Shown here piece after piece: positions 34,592 through 45,139 of a stretch of DNA of 64,000 nt (its first letter is position 1; the number at the start of each line of letters is the position of its first letter). Source of the stretch: Siderastrea siderea (lineage: Eukaryota > Cnidaria > Anthozoa > Scleractinia > Rhizangiidae); assembly GCA_964030785.1 (NCBI GenBank), contig OZ034975.1, positions 43,200,569 through 43,264,568 on the forward strand, written 5' to 3'. Position numbers and translations under genes: made by a program. The notes under the pieces are model-generated. The model worked only from the letters and a program-made list of their open reading frames with translations. It did not search any database and was not told the origin of the DNA.

Positions 34592-34888
34592 CCCACCCGG
34601 CCCACCCATACTTATTTATGTATCTGGGCACATCTAACATCTTATTTCGGTTTGCTCCACATTTCAGGGTCCAAGGCCACCTAGACGTTTAGAGGTGTAC
34701 TAACTGCAGTTTTATTGCTGTTCGAGGATTGTTATTCAAGGATTGTTCTGTGGACTATCGTCTTTGTCGAAGTTTCGCGATTCTTCAAGTTTACTTTTGC
34801 TACAAGACTTTGGAATGATTTATTATTTGCTACTAAACGTTTATATTGTTTATGATTCACTCGTCTTCTCTTGCTTACTAGCTCTCTT

Positions 34889-35000
34889 CCATTTTTGAGA
34901 ATGAGGATTTTTACATGGTATCGAGGCCTTAGCCTCGTTTTGACTTTGAAAGGCTTGATTTTGGCGCGAAAGCCGGGAGAATACGCTATTATATCTTATT
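34889..35000 (-). repeat. DIRS right inverted terminal repeat
   Basis: Inverted partner of 29874-29985. The outer extension to 35065 is represented in the internal complementary region. Confidence 0.9.
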
Positions 35001-35065
35001 TCGGTTTGCTCGTGAAATTTTAATTTCAATGCGTGCGCTTCGCGCACTGATGAAATTTCCAATTT

Positions 35066-36370
35066 TTCCCGCAATTTTTTTGACGAGAGAAAGAAACATA
35101 GGCACGCAATGCGCGCAGAACCAATGACGTTTTTTTTCACAATATGGTGAAATTTATCCTGACAACCTATGGGACTTTACATCTCCGGTAAGTCCTCCCT
35201 AACCCCTCAGCCCCAACCCCCCCCCCCACCACCACCAAAAAGATCTTGTGGTTATCCACTATAAAACCTGGTAATGATTGAGCAGCGTGACTACGCGGAG
35301 TAAAGAAACCGAAGAAAGCTCTTTATTTCACGGTTCTTCAAAGAACAGAGACAAAAACAAGTAAACTTAAACTTAAACTCACCGTCGAAAAATATTGCAT
35401 ACATAATTTAGGCAAAGATCAGTGGAAAGTTAACAATTTTACTTCAGAAATAAATGCAAGTTGCAGTTGAACCTTTTAATTTCTTACTTCTACCGGCGAA
35501 TATCCAATACTTTTCAGTGCTCATAAACGGTCATCTTTTTAAAGGGTGCCGTTTTGACGCTCTGCGTGATTTGCGTGACACGCGACTCGCTTTACTTTGT
35601 TTAATTTGTAAGGTTTCAGACGTTTCAGTCAACCACTTACGTTCTTAGTACATTGTATTGTCAAAACAGGAGTCTGCCATCAAACGGCGTTTCTTGTATC
35701 CACAATATTTTCGTTCGAAATCGGTTTGTACTAGCGTTTATAAACACGACTGAAATAGTTTTACAACTATATTTATTTCCCCTGTTGATTGAAGTTGCTT
35801 GCTTTGTAATCAAGTCGGCTATAATAATTTTCGTCTTTTTGCTTCACAAATCGACCAGAGTATGTTTACATTTGTAACTTTCCCACGGTACAAAGTTATT
35901 TTTAGCGCACGTGTTTATTTTGAGTCTCAACCTACAGCCGAATAAATTTCGTTTGCTTTGCCTTCGAACATTACGAAAATGTTCAAATTCAGCTCGCTTT
36001 CCAGTAGATCCAACAGGTCTCTATTAGAATGCTTTGTCACATATCTGTTGTTGTTAATCTTTCGGTACTGTTTCGGTCGGTTCGAGATGTTTTAAGTGTT
36101 GCGTTACATTCCTACGCCTGAAATTACAGCTGTCAACTATGCAAATTTGCTCAACATACGCTTTACACTTTGAGCTGTGAATAACCCCGAAATAACGTTT
36201 AGTATCTTGTAAAGAATTTACTACATCCATCCTCTAATTCCTTGATCACCACTGTGACTTGGATTTTAATACTAGTTTCATTCAAGTTTTTTCAGTTTTA
36301 AGAATAGCTAGCAACAAGCCACGCAATTTCCGATTTAGTTTTAAATGGGTTCATGTTTTATAACACGCAC
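35066..36370. other. No supported gene
   Basis: AT-rich. A C-run followed by CCACC repeats lies at about 35213-35238. Short frames have no recognised domain. Confidence 0.45.
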
Positions 36371-36376
36371 TCAAAA

Positions 36377-37413
36377 CCCGGCATAGTCAATCGAACCCAA
36401 TCGAACTGTATTTCAATCGAACTCAATCGAACTCAATCGAACTCAATCGATGGATTGAGTTGGATTGAATTCGGCAATCGAACGAAATCGAACTCACACA
36501 AAAAAAATTGGACAATCGAACGCAATCGAACGTTCGATTTCCGAACTCTTGATTTTTGTAAAACTGGTGTTAAAAATGATAACAAGGTTTTGGAGGCTCG
36601 AGTTTATACCTCAGTATAACACGTGTTTTTCGTAACCACACAATATTCCCGGAGAAACGGTTTCAGTTGCGCTGTGGGTTGTTAGCTTTAAATGCGTAGT
36701 AACAGGCTACCAAAAGTGCCCGCTTTGACGTGGAGGAGGGCGAAGAGTTCAAAGTTTTAAAGAAAATAGGCGAGAAAGGCCGTGCTTTTCGAGTTGACGT
36801 GAACTGGTCTGTGAACTGTGTCGCGGTTACTAGTTTGTTGAAGTCTGTACTTTTTCATGAAAGTAATACTTTGAGTTGTCATCGTTTTGCAATTGCAAGT
36901 TAACTTACAATGAAAACGGTCCAGTAGTTCCAAAATACGGTAAAACGCGGGAATAATGATAGCTTTGTTCTAATCTGTTCTTTTTACTGCAGTGGACAGT
37001 TTATTTTTGTTATTGAATTATCATTAAAAAAAGGACGAGAAAAACGTGTTTTCGATGGGCTTGCCTTTTATGTAGGTTCACCAGAGCTTGCATACAGTAA
37101 CCAAGCGGGCAGTCAGACCACATAACATGACCTTTGTCCAAGCGTATTTATTCACCGAACACAATCGAACGTAATCAATTGGACTGTGTTCGATTGAGTT
37201 CGCTAGCCGAACTCAATCGAACACAATCCAATGGATTGAGTTCGATTCAGTTCGATTTGTTCGATTAATTCGATTGGTTCGGAAATCGAACTCACACAAA
37301 GTTCGGTGTTCGATTTCGTTCGATTGCCGGAATCAATCGAACTCAATCCACGGATTGAGTTCGATTGAATTCGATTGAGTTCGATTTCCGAAAGTTCGAT
37401 TGACTATGCCGGG
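36377..37413. mobile_element. Element with long ATCGAACTCA-rich inverted ends, 6-bp TSD
   Basis: Ends CCCGGCATAGTCAATCGAA and TTCGATTGACTATGCCGGG are exact inverted repeats. TCAAAA at 36371-36376 and 37414-37419 is a 6-bp direct repeat. About 150-240 bp of each end is built from repeated (A)ATCGAACTCA words in opposite orientation, so each end also folds on itself. The 600-bp core is non-coding. Superfamily unassigned. Confidence 0.85.
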
Positions 37414-37639
37414 TCAAAAATGACACTGCAAATTTTAGATTCGCTGTTACCGAGAGATAATCCCGAAAAAGTTTATGCTGTTTTACTCTAGTCTTTTCAC
37501 TATCGTTATTAACTTGGGCTTTAAATACTGTCTCTTTCACTGTTTATAATTAGGGATCGAAGTAACGTTTATTTCCACGTTCTGTTCATACAACATCTCA
37601 AATTGGCAAGTCCGTCTTGTATTTGTGAGGCCCTGTTAG

Positions 37640-37785
37640 GGTAAATTTCGACAAGCGACATGGCCTTGAAACAGCGACATAAGACAGACGAAATGGCGAC
37701 AAACGACACAAAGATGGATTGAAACTGCGACAGAGACAAAGACAAGAGCAAATACAATAGTAAAACACCGACAGGGACATGGCTT
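37640..37785. repeat. GCGACA/GACA-rich degenerate tandem tract
   Basis: CGACA, GACAAA and GACAGA words recur irregularly over about 145 bp. Nothing else is recognised between 37420 and 38720 except a partial CCCGGGGGACGTACTC-type end near 37996 and the palindrome GACGTCAC-TAAC-GTGACGTC near 38188. Confidence 0.5.
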
Positions 37786-38720
37786 CCTCCTCAATACGTG
37801 AAACGAAGGGTTTTGAAATTCAGACTAGCGACATTCGTAGCCCCCCCTAAAAGGGCCTCATTTGTTGCTGTGGAAATTTGTACTTCAGTTAAGTAAACAC
37901 AGGACTACAACGCCAATAAAATCCTGCCAGACCTCACGTACACAAAACAGGCATTCGAAGTAGATCCACACTTGCGAATGCAAAACACTTCAAAGCCCGG
38001 GGGACGTACTCCTATAGTATAAACTGTATGGGTTTGTGCCGCTGATAAGGTAAGAGTTTCAGTCTCCTGGTGCACACCCCCACCCATCGTCTCACAGAAT
38101 ATCCCCCCAGCCTCACAAATCGTAAGACAGACGTCTCACGTTCGTCTCACGTATATCGTTGATTTTTAGGCTCTGACAGTAGCCATATGACGTCACTAAC
38201 GTGACGTCATTGGCTAATAAAAATATTATTATGTGTTTGCATCCAGGCCTCTCCGCGAACAAACTATCGTCACGCTTTTAGATCGTAACGACCGAGCAAC
38301 TGTCAAAACTGAAGGAGATCTGCATACAACAAACAGGAAAAATAAGGACTTTGGAGCCCTTAGAATACCATATCTCTGTACAGGTTAGTACACTGAGGGT
38401 GTTTTAGGCGTCTACGTTGCAGATATTTCCAACTGAAGCCGTTACTTTCATCTTTCAACAATTTCTTTTGTTTGAATAATACAACACAAGATCATCCTCT
38501 AACATTCACAAAGTTCAAGCGCACACTAACTACAAAAAACACTCAGTGAAATACAAAGAATTTTAATATGGAATAATTTGACGAAATCTATCAAAGAAAT
38601 TAGAACATTTAGCTTATTCAGGAAAAAAGTTAAAACTCATTTTCTCCTCAAATAGAAAAATTAAGATTTCAATCAATATCACTCAATAAAACGTACGTAA
38701 ATAAAAGAGAACTGTAATAG

Positions 38721-38896
38721 GACACTTGCACGTTGGTGTCATTTGACTACAACTACCAGAATTCGTTTCGTTTTTCCTTTGTTTTTAAAATTTGTAATCC
38801 TAGTGAGGTTTAAACAATAGCACTAATTTGCACAAGAACAGAACAAACTGAAGGATTCTGGTAGTTGTAGTCAAATGACGACATCATCCAAGTGTA
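38721..38896. repeat. Inverted-repeat element, GTCATTTGACTACAACTACC arms
   Basis: The arm at 38738-38762 is mirrored at 38854-38878, with weaker outer pairing (ACACTTGCACG / CCAAGTGT). It is a small foldback element. Confidence 0.65.
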
Positions 38897-39038
38897 GACA
38901 CGAGTATTTAAAACATAATTATTGTAAACTTGTTCAGGGGCCCTCCTCGCCCCAAACCTAAAGGGCTTGCTGAGAGCTCGTACCCAAGTATAATTTAATC
39001 TATGATACTTTTTGTAATCAATTTGAAAAAATGGCAAA

Positions 39039-39042
39039 TGAA

Positions 39043-39081
<39 letters not shown>
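39039..39081. repeat. (GATT)n microsatellite
   Basis: About ten uninterrupted GATT units. Confidence 0.95.
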
Positions 39082-39082
<1 letters not shown>

Positions 39083-39211
39083 AGACTGGTCACGCATTCA
39101 CCTGATTCCGTGATTTTATGCTTTCATATGCACCGGTTTTCAAAAATTTCCTGAAAATTCCAAAATTAAACAATTTATTTATTTAGTCCTTAAATACTTA
39201 ATTTTCTGAAA

Positions 39212-39214
39212 TGT

Positions 39215-39246
<32 letters not shown>

Positions 39247-40481
39247 CCCACGGAAGGTCACTGGAAATTCCGAGGGGGAGGGGGGTTCAAAGGCAGAAAT
39301 TTCCGAGGGGAGTAGGGGGTTCATAAGAAGCTCATTTTCCAGAGGGTGAAGAAACACGAAAAAATTGAAAGCAACGCACGATTGATGCCAAGCACGAAGT
39401 AATACTTACGTAGGTTGTTTTGACCTTCAAAACTACGCAAATATGTTGACCGAAATGCCAAATTTTGCGACTTTGATTTGTATAAAATTTCGGTAGACCT
39501 GATTTGCATATTCGCGTTTACGGAAAATTGCGTGTCTCCTTGGCCTTCGGTGAATATTGCACCGTTTTCAATCCTTTCAATGGGAAAGCTTTTTGTTAAA
39601 CACCAAAGTTGTCTAAACAAATACAAAAATATTTTTATCGCGCAATCCAGCAAAGGGTTTTCAGCCGCTTTTCACCGGATATCATCGAGATAGAATTGTT
39701 GCGTTACATAAACAGTGACGCTCATATTATTTGAAAAGGTCAGATTTCATGCGTTATGCAAATTTGGTGCGTTTTGAACTGAAACTAAAAGTTCAGCCTA
39801 TATTAGCTATTTCTTACAAATTCTTTTACAGTTGTCATTATCTTTGAGTTTCCATTTGACCTTCATTTAGCTTTTCAATTTTAAACAAAGGATAAAGTGC
39901 GGGAAGACAGGTTCGATTTGTTATCCCTCCGTGCAATTTATTTTTAGACTCACGGTATGCAAATTCACTTGTGCATAATCCCAGGAAAAAAGCTGCTATT
40001 TTACTCTAATTCTCTTTCGAACATCATAACCGTCGATTTTTAGTGTAATTTACATTCAACAGTTTCGCTTTTGACGGCAGGTTTGAGTGTGGAAAACACA
40101 AAATCGATTCTGAAAGTTTGGCTTCGTTGTTAATGTTTACGTCGCATTCGGAACGCAAATTATTCGCGGCAACCCTCGGCACCAACGTTAATAGAACGTT
40201 AAAACACTCGGTTTAAACAAATTTTCGTGAAAAACATAGAACATTTCAAACCGGATAGCAAACATGCAAATAGTTTAGAACAATAACAAAGCGTTATATG
40301 TTGAAAATGGATGCTATAATAGTAACTGTTACAATAAAAACCAGGTTCGCGTAACGTGGACATTCCTGGGGGGAGGGGGGGTCATCAAAGACCCCCTTGG
40401 AACGGAAATTCCGAAGGGGTGGGGGGATGCAAACCAAAAACCTTCCGTGGGAGGGGTATGGATATTTTCTGGAACCACACA
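39212..40481. mobile_element. 1.27 kb element with TGTGTGGTTCCAGAAAAT ends
   Basis: 39212-39250 and 40440-40481 are inverted copies (TGTGTGGTTCC / GGAACCACACA, then ATATCCATACCCC, and ACGGAAGG). G-rich subterminal blocks GGGGGAGGGGGG lie inside both ends. No coding frame resembles a transposase. A clean target duplication was not found. Confidence 0.7.
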
Positions 40482-40581
40482 ATTCTGAGTAAAGGCACAC
40501 GGTCAAATTTGTTGATCTATTTGACTCCATTGACTGAACAAAGAAGAGCATTTTGCTTTTGGCTTTCTTTCATACTTAGAT

Positions 40582-40582
40582 A

Positions 40583-40628
<46 letters not shown>

Positions 40629-40930
40629 TTTAAAACTTATATAGGGCAAATTAACATATAAATATGATCAAATGTGCTTTACAACTGAGATATTAAAGTG
40701 AAAACGGTAAAAAAAAAATCCAGTGTTTACGAAATCTTGACATCTGGACGATGAAGAGTCACACAACAGATTGGTAGTATTACAGCCTTTCCAAGCTCAA
40801 CAGTTTTGATACACAACTCAAGTGAACATGAAGGAATTCCAACCCTTCCTGGTCTTATCAAATTAAGCATAGAGTTGGAAATGGCTTTGTTTGCTTTTCT
40901 TAGAAATAAAGAGTTATTTCAAGGAAAAAC
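40582..40930. repeat. (TAA)n tract and attached dispersed repeat
   Basis: About 15 TAA units (40583-40627) lead into a segment with ATATAGGGCAAATTAACATA and ATGTGCTTTACAACTGAG. A similar TAA tract next to AAAGCGCATTAC lies at 61564-61630, suggesting a repeat family with a TAA tail. Confidence 0.65.
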
Positions 40931-41029
40931 TACACAGCGTTTGTATACTTACTAAGGGCTACCACCATGCAAAAGAAGAGCGACTTTGATTTTTCGAGCT
41001 TTGCCGCTCGTTTGTGATTTTGTTTGATC

Positions 41030-41165
41030 CTTGTATAGATTTGCTCTTAAGATGTCTTGTCGCATTTCCATACTAGCTCTTAAATGTTGCCGATGTCATT
41101 ATTATGCATAGCGTGGAAGAAACAGTATAATTTATGCGCAGCTCTCAACTTGGGCTGCCTGTGAA
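41030..41165 (+). repeat. Dispersed repeat, copy shared with 25960-26090
   Basis: Close inverted match to 25960-26090. Its right end joins directly to the tRNA-like segment. Confidence 0.7.
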
Positions 41166-41168
41166 CAA

Positions 41169-41243
41169 GGCTTCATAGCTTGGTTGGTAGAGCAATGCAC
41201 CAGCATCGCAGGGGTCATGGGTTTGATTCCTGTTGTAGCTTTG
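41169..41243 (+). repeat. tRNA-Ala-like sequence, probably SINE head or tRNA pseudogene
   Basis: The A-box-like TAGCTTGGTTGGTAGAGCA and B-box-like GGGTTTGATTCC have tRNA spacing. The putative anticodon loop CCAGCAT would give AGC (Ala). The acceptor stem pairs poorly (GGCTTCA against TGTAGCT), so a functional tRNA is unlikely. Confidence 0.6.
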
Positions 41244-41547
41244 AAAAACCATATTTACTTTTTCTCATTTCAACAACTTTAAATCTGAATCCCACCAACA
41301 GACCTTCTGTTTTTGTTTTGTTTCGCACTCACAAGGGAAGTGAATTATGGTTTAATTGCAAGCATTTGCAAGACGGTAGACATTGTTTTGATTCCCAAGT
41401 TCCAAAACTCACTTAATTTGCAAGTCAACTTGCAAGCCTTAATTGTGTACTGTAAACAACGAATCAAGATAAAGTTAAATAAAATTTTTCATGTTGCATA
41501 AAAACCTTACCAAGATAAGGGTAATGAATGGCATTAATGAAGCTAAG

Positions 41548-44500
41548 TTAAAAGTGTACCTGGTGGTTATATGTTGTGTAACCAAACGATAACGAGCGGC
41601 CTCCTCTGATACTACCTCTCCGGGAGTACCAGTAACGAAGCGTAGATCCTTTGGTGTAGTGTTCATAAAGGAAAAAAACAAGAAGAACAACCAAAACTCC
41701 AGAGGTCACTTTGGAGAGGGAGCCTACAAAATCAAAAGCAAAAATGGATGAGCTTTTGTGTCTTGTACACTGTCAAGAAAAAGTCTCGAAGTTATCACCC
41801 CTCCCTCCCTCCATCCCAAAATATAAACCAGAATTTCACTACCTGCCCCACAACCCCACAAAAGAGGCAAAATATTTAAAACCAAAACAAATACCACCAA
41901 AAAATCTCCTTAGTAATCCCTTGACAGATATTTAAACCTGAGTTCCCCTCTGGGGTAGTAAGCCTACACACAGAAATGTCATCACTGTGAGGAAAAAACT
42001 AGTTTATAGTCATGAAATGCGAGTAAACACTTTTTGCAAATGAACTCTAACATCAATAATTAATATTAGATCTTAAGTCAATCTTATGTAAGTGAACAAA
42101 AGACCACACACATCAGGTAATAAACACTAATTTTAAGAATTAACTTAAGTTACTAGTTGTTAATCTACAAAACAATGAATCTTAATTTGGACTGCAGTTA
42201 ACACACCTTAGAATTTTACTTTTAATTTGAGTCAAACCACAAAGGATTCTGTTTTAAATTTCTAATCTTGAACACAAACAAAACAAAACTTATGAAAAAA
42301 TAATTAACAAGATTGTCAAATGTAAAAAAGTTCAACAAAATTTCCAAAAATGTCCGTCAATGTTTACCTTGCTGGCTATGCCAATAACCAAGCAAGAATT
42401 CTTGAATATTGATTTCATAAAGCAAAATACGAAGAAGCAAAGCAAGAATCACAGCCAGGGGTACTTTCCAAAGGAGCCCTGCAATAAAGAACGAAAAGGA
42501 GCTGATCATTGTTTTGGCCAGGTAACCAGTAGACCTAAAGTTAGATATTAATTTTGTTATCACCAAAAATGCAGCTATCGTCTCATGCACTATCACATTT
42601 AAGAGGAATGTCCAGGGCCTGTGATCTTCACTGGTATTAACAGGAATGGCAAGAGCAGAACTCACCTCAGATCACGCAATCAAGTGTGACTTAGACGAAA
42701 CAGTCAAGTTGTTTCATTGTGGATGAAGCACTGATGGATGATCTGATCAGAGTTACCACCGCCATCAGCAGATTCCATGCCGAAGTGTAAGGCTCAAGGA
42801 ACAGACAATAGCAGCAAAAATGATGGTGTGGGGTGTTACATTCCACTTCAAGTGATGGGGGGAGGGGGTAATTTGAAAGCTATAGTTTCAGTGTCATGCA
42901 TTACTAAGGCTTAAAATTAGAACATGAATGCAAGTCAGCCTTTTTACCAGTTTTGAGGAAATCATTTCCCATGTCCATTCCTTGTGATAAACGACTCACT
43001 TTTTCTTCAAGGATCTGTTGTTGGCTTTCCAGTCTCTCAAAACCAGTTCGTAAAGATGTGTGTTTTGCTTCAAGACTCTGTGTTAAATTTTGAAGGTTGT
43101 TTCTCAGTCCTTCATGGTCTTGCTTCCAGGTTTCTTTGTTGTCCTCAACTGACGTCACCAGTGTGGACATTTCATCTTGAACCATCTTTAGTACATCATT
43201 TTTGATTGGATGCTCAAAACACATGTCAATCCCTAAAAATGTGAGAGGAAAACTGCCAGGGCTAGAGATTAACAGTACCCAACTAACCAATGACATGAAA
43301 AAACTCGGGTTTGGCTACGAGAATTTACAGTTCAATACATATGAAGGGTTTTAAAAATCAAAAGGGACATTTATCACCTTTTACCCAGGTTTTTTTTGAA
43401 CAATTTAACTGATTGTTTGCATATGAACTTGTCTAGACAAAACAAATTTCATTCCACAGTTTGTTTACATTTAAAAGTAAATGTCAGCTGAGTTGCTAAT
43501 TGTCTAACATTGTAACAGCCATTGTTTTGCCTAGCAAAGGATGACAAATTGAACTTCTTTTGTTCCAAGTTCAAAGATGCAAAAAAAATACAGAGCAGAA
43601 TTACTTTGTTATATGTATAAGTCCACGTGCGAAAATCGGCTTGTTTTTGTTAAAAGGACTCTGCAAAAAAACAATGTATACTCTTTTCACTTGAATTGCA
43701 TTATAAGAAGGGTTCAAATTGAGTTTCGTAAAACCGGAGTAGTTATAACTCTGTAATCAGCCTGTCCAGTCACGACAGACACTAACAACACGATAAACTG
43801 ATAATATTAGAGCTTGAAGTAAATACATGTGAATGGCGCCAAGAGTTGGAAAATGAGCTTCAGTTATGTATTAGTCACAGATGTTACTAAGAATCGTTAA
43901 TTTTTGTTTGTAGACACTCAAGTTTGCATGCTAATGATCATACGCTATTCTAATTTAAGATATGAATAATTTTGGCAATGGCTTTTCATTGCAAACATAA
44001 TTTACCAGAATCTCACCTCTGTTTTGCCACTCCTTCAAATCTTGAAAAACCTTTATCACAAAAGCCACAGGGAGAAATCTGAGATTCAGTTTTTTGACGA
44101 GATTTTCCATGTGGTGAAAACATTTGTTGTAGTAGGCTTCAGTCCATGTGTCAAACTTACAATGACCCCATTCATTGCGAACTTCCGCACGTACATTCAA
44201 TGCAAAGAAATCAACCCCATCAAAAACAAAGTTTGGTGCTCCACACAAAATAGAAAGAGCAGCAGATAAGTCTAGTGATTCATCAAAAGCTGTGAAGCTT
44301 GCCATGAATGGTTTCACAAACAGTTTAGCAAGGGAAACCTCATCCTTTACACTGTAATCATAGCTGTGATGAGACGTCTGAGCTGCATTGTTGTTGATGT
44401 TTGCATAATTCAGAGGCAGTGGAGATGGAGAAAGGCACTTTTGGTGGGAAGACAACGTTTGTGCATGGATGTTGGTAGGTGGTTGAATTAAAATCTGGTA

Positions 44501-44605
44501 CAGCTGCTTCATTTCTTGTTCTATAACCTTCCTTAAAACTGGTGTGAGAACTTTTGACAAGCAAATACCAACCACCAACCATCTTTTTTCCTCAGCTCCG
44601 AGCAT
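41548..44605 (-). CDS. Membrane-anchored DZIP3-type HEPN domain protein (HEPN, coiled coil, TM)
   Basis: Exon 1 (44017-44605) encodes a DZIP3-like HEPN domain: KRWLVVGICLSKVLTPVLRK at the start, LDLSAALSIL in the middle, then VRNEWGHC (R143, N144, H148), which fits the R[N]xxxH motif of catalytic HEPN ribonucleases. Donor AG/GTGAGA. Exon 2 (42948-43232, after TTTTTAG) encodes a roughly 95-residue coiled coil (LRNNLQNLTQSLEAKH, FERLESQQQILEEKVSRL) and ends ACTG/GTAAAA in phase 1. The last exon (41548-41723, after TTTTGTAG) starts in matching phase and encodes one hydrophobic segment (SGVLVVLLVFFLYEH) plus a short basic tail ending YNHQVHF. An optional 111-bp exon (42368-42478) fits between. 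An acceptor (CTTTCAG) lies at about 44664, so the 5' UTR is probably spliced. Human DZIP3 is an RNA-binding ubiquitin ligase; no RING is present here. An immune or RNA-decay role is inference. Confidence 0.78.
42368..42478 (-). CDS. Duplicated transmembrane exon (cassette 3a) of the HEPN gene
   Basis: Flanked by TTATTGCAG and G/GTAAAC. Length 111 bp, phase 1 in and phase 1 out, so it can be included or skipped without a frame change. It encodes LLWKVPLAVILALLLRIL then YEINIQEFLLGYWHSQQ, which aligns without gaps to the 37 residues of exon 3b (SLSKVTSGVLVVLLVFF... YWYSRR). Read through, it stops at once (GKH*), so it could also serve as an alternative last exon. Confidence 0.7.
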
Positions 44606-44825
44606 TTCTACTGTATTCCTCTTCTTTGATCATAGCAAAGCTTTTAAGTTAAAAAAGCCATCCTGAAAGAAAAAAAGAATGGACATTATATGACGAGGGT
44701 TAGAGAAAATACGAATTAAAATCAGCCAAGTCTCCTATACTGACTATACAGTCCACGGGTATATAGAAGTGTGGAAAGAGGAAGCTAGTACACTTTTCAG
44801 AATGAAAGTGAAAGCTAGAAATCAA

Positions 44826-45089
44826 TTAACTGTAAAATAATATGCAGATAATAAATTTAAATACATTAGCCGAGCGTGCGAACAACTTATGTAAGTTTAA
44901 ATTAATCAATTTAAAATACCTTTTTCTATAAACCACGTTACGGTTAGATAAGCTTACAATTCTCCAGGACAGAGCTCCAAGCATAAAACTATCCAGGTAT
45001 TCTTGAGCTTTTTCTAAGTTATTTCTCGTACCATGAAGCACGAAGCGTTGTAAAACACTTTTACAACATTTGACCCCTATAGAAGCCAT
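44826..45089 (-). CDS. Possible small ORF / 5' exon upstream of the HEPN gene
   Basis: An 87-codon frame beginning MASIGVKCCKSVLQRFVLHG, with a possible donor AAAG/GTATTT at about 44920. Splicing to the acceptor at 44664 would end the frame after a few codons, so it may be an upstream ORF in the 5' UTR or an unrelated short gene. No domain recognised. Confidence 0.3.
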   Translation of the reverse strand: MASIGVKCCKSVLQRFVLHGTRNNLEKAQEYLDSFMLGALSWRIVSLSNRNVVYRKRYFKLINLNLHKLFARSANVFKFIICILFYS

Positions 45090-45139
45090 TCGTCGCTCTC
45101 TTTCGTTTTGGGTTTTCTTGGAAAAAGTAAGACAGACAT

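Larger units (their letters stand above)
29855..35065 (+). mobile_element. DIRS-type tyrosine-recombinase retrotransposon, nearly complete
   Basis: Inverted terminal repeats of about 112 bp (29874-29985 and 34889-35000) flank gag, pol (RT, RNase H, methyltransferase-like domain) and a tyrosine recombinase. An internal complementary region (34474-34591) is complementary first to the outer left end and then to the outer right end, the arrangement that defines DIRS elements and templates the circular intermediate. No target duplication is seen, as expected. The gag is split by a 301-bp element and pol carries a single-base frameshift, so this copy is not intact. The YR frame is open. Confidence 0.94.

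Noticed and set aside
41169..41243. Functional tRNA-Ala gene
   Set aside because: The acceptor stem does not pair and there is no clear terminator; more likely a SINE head or pseudogene.
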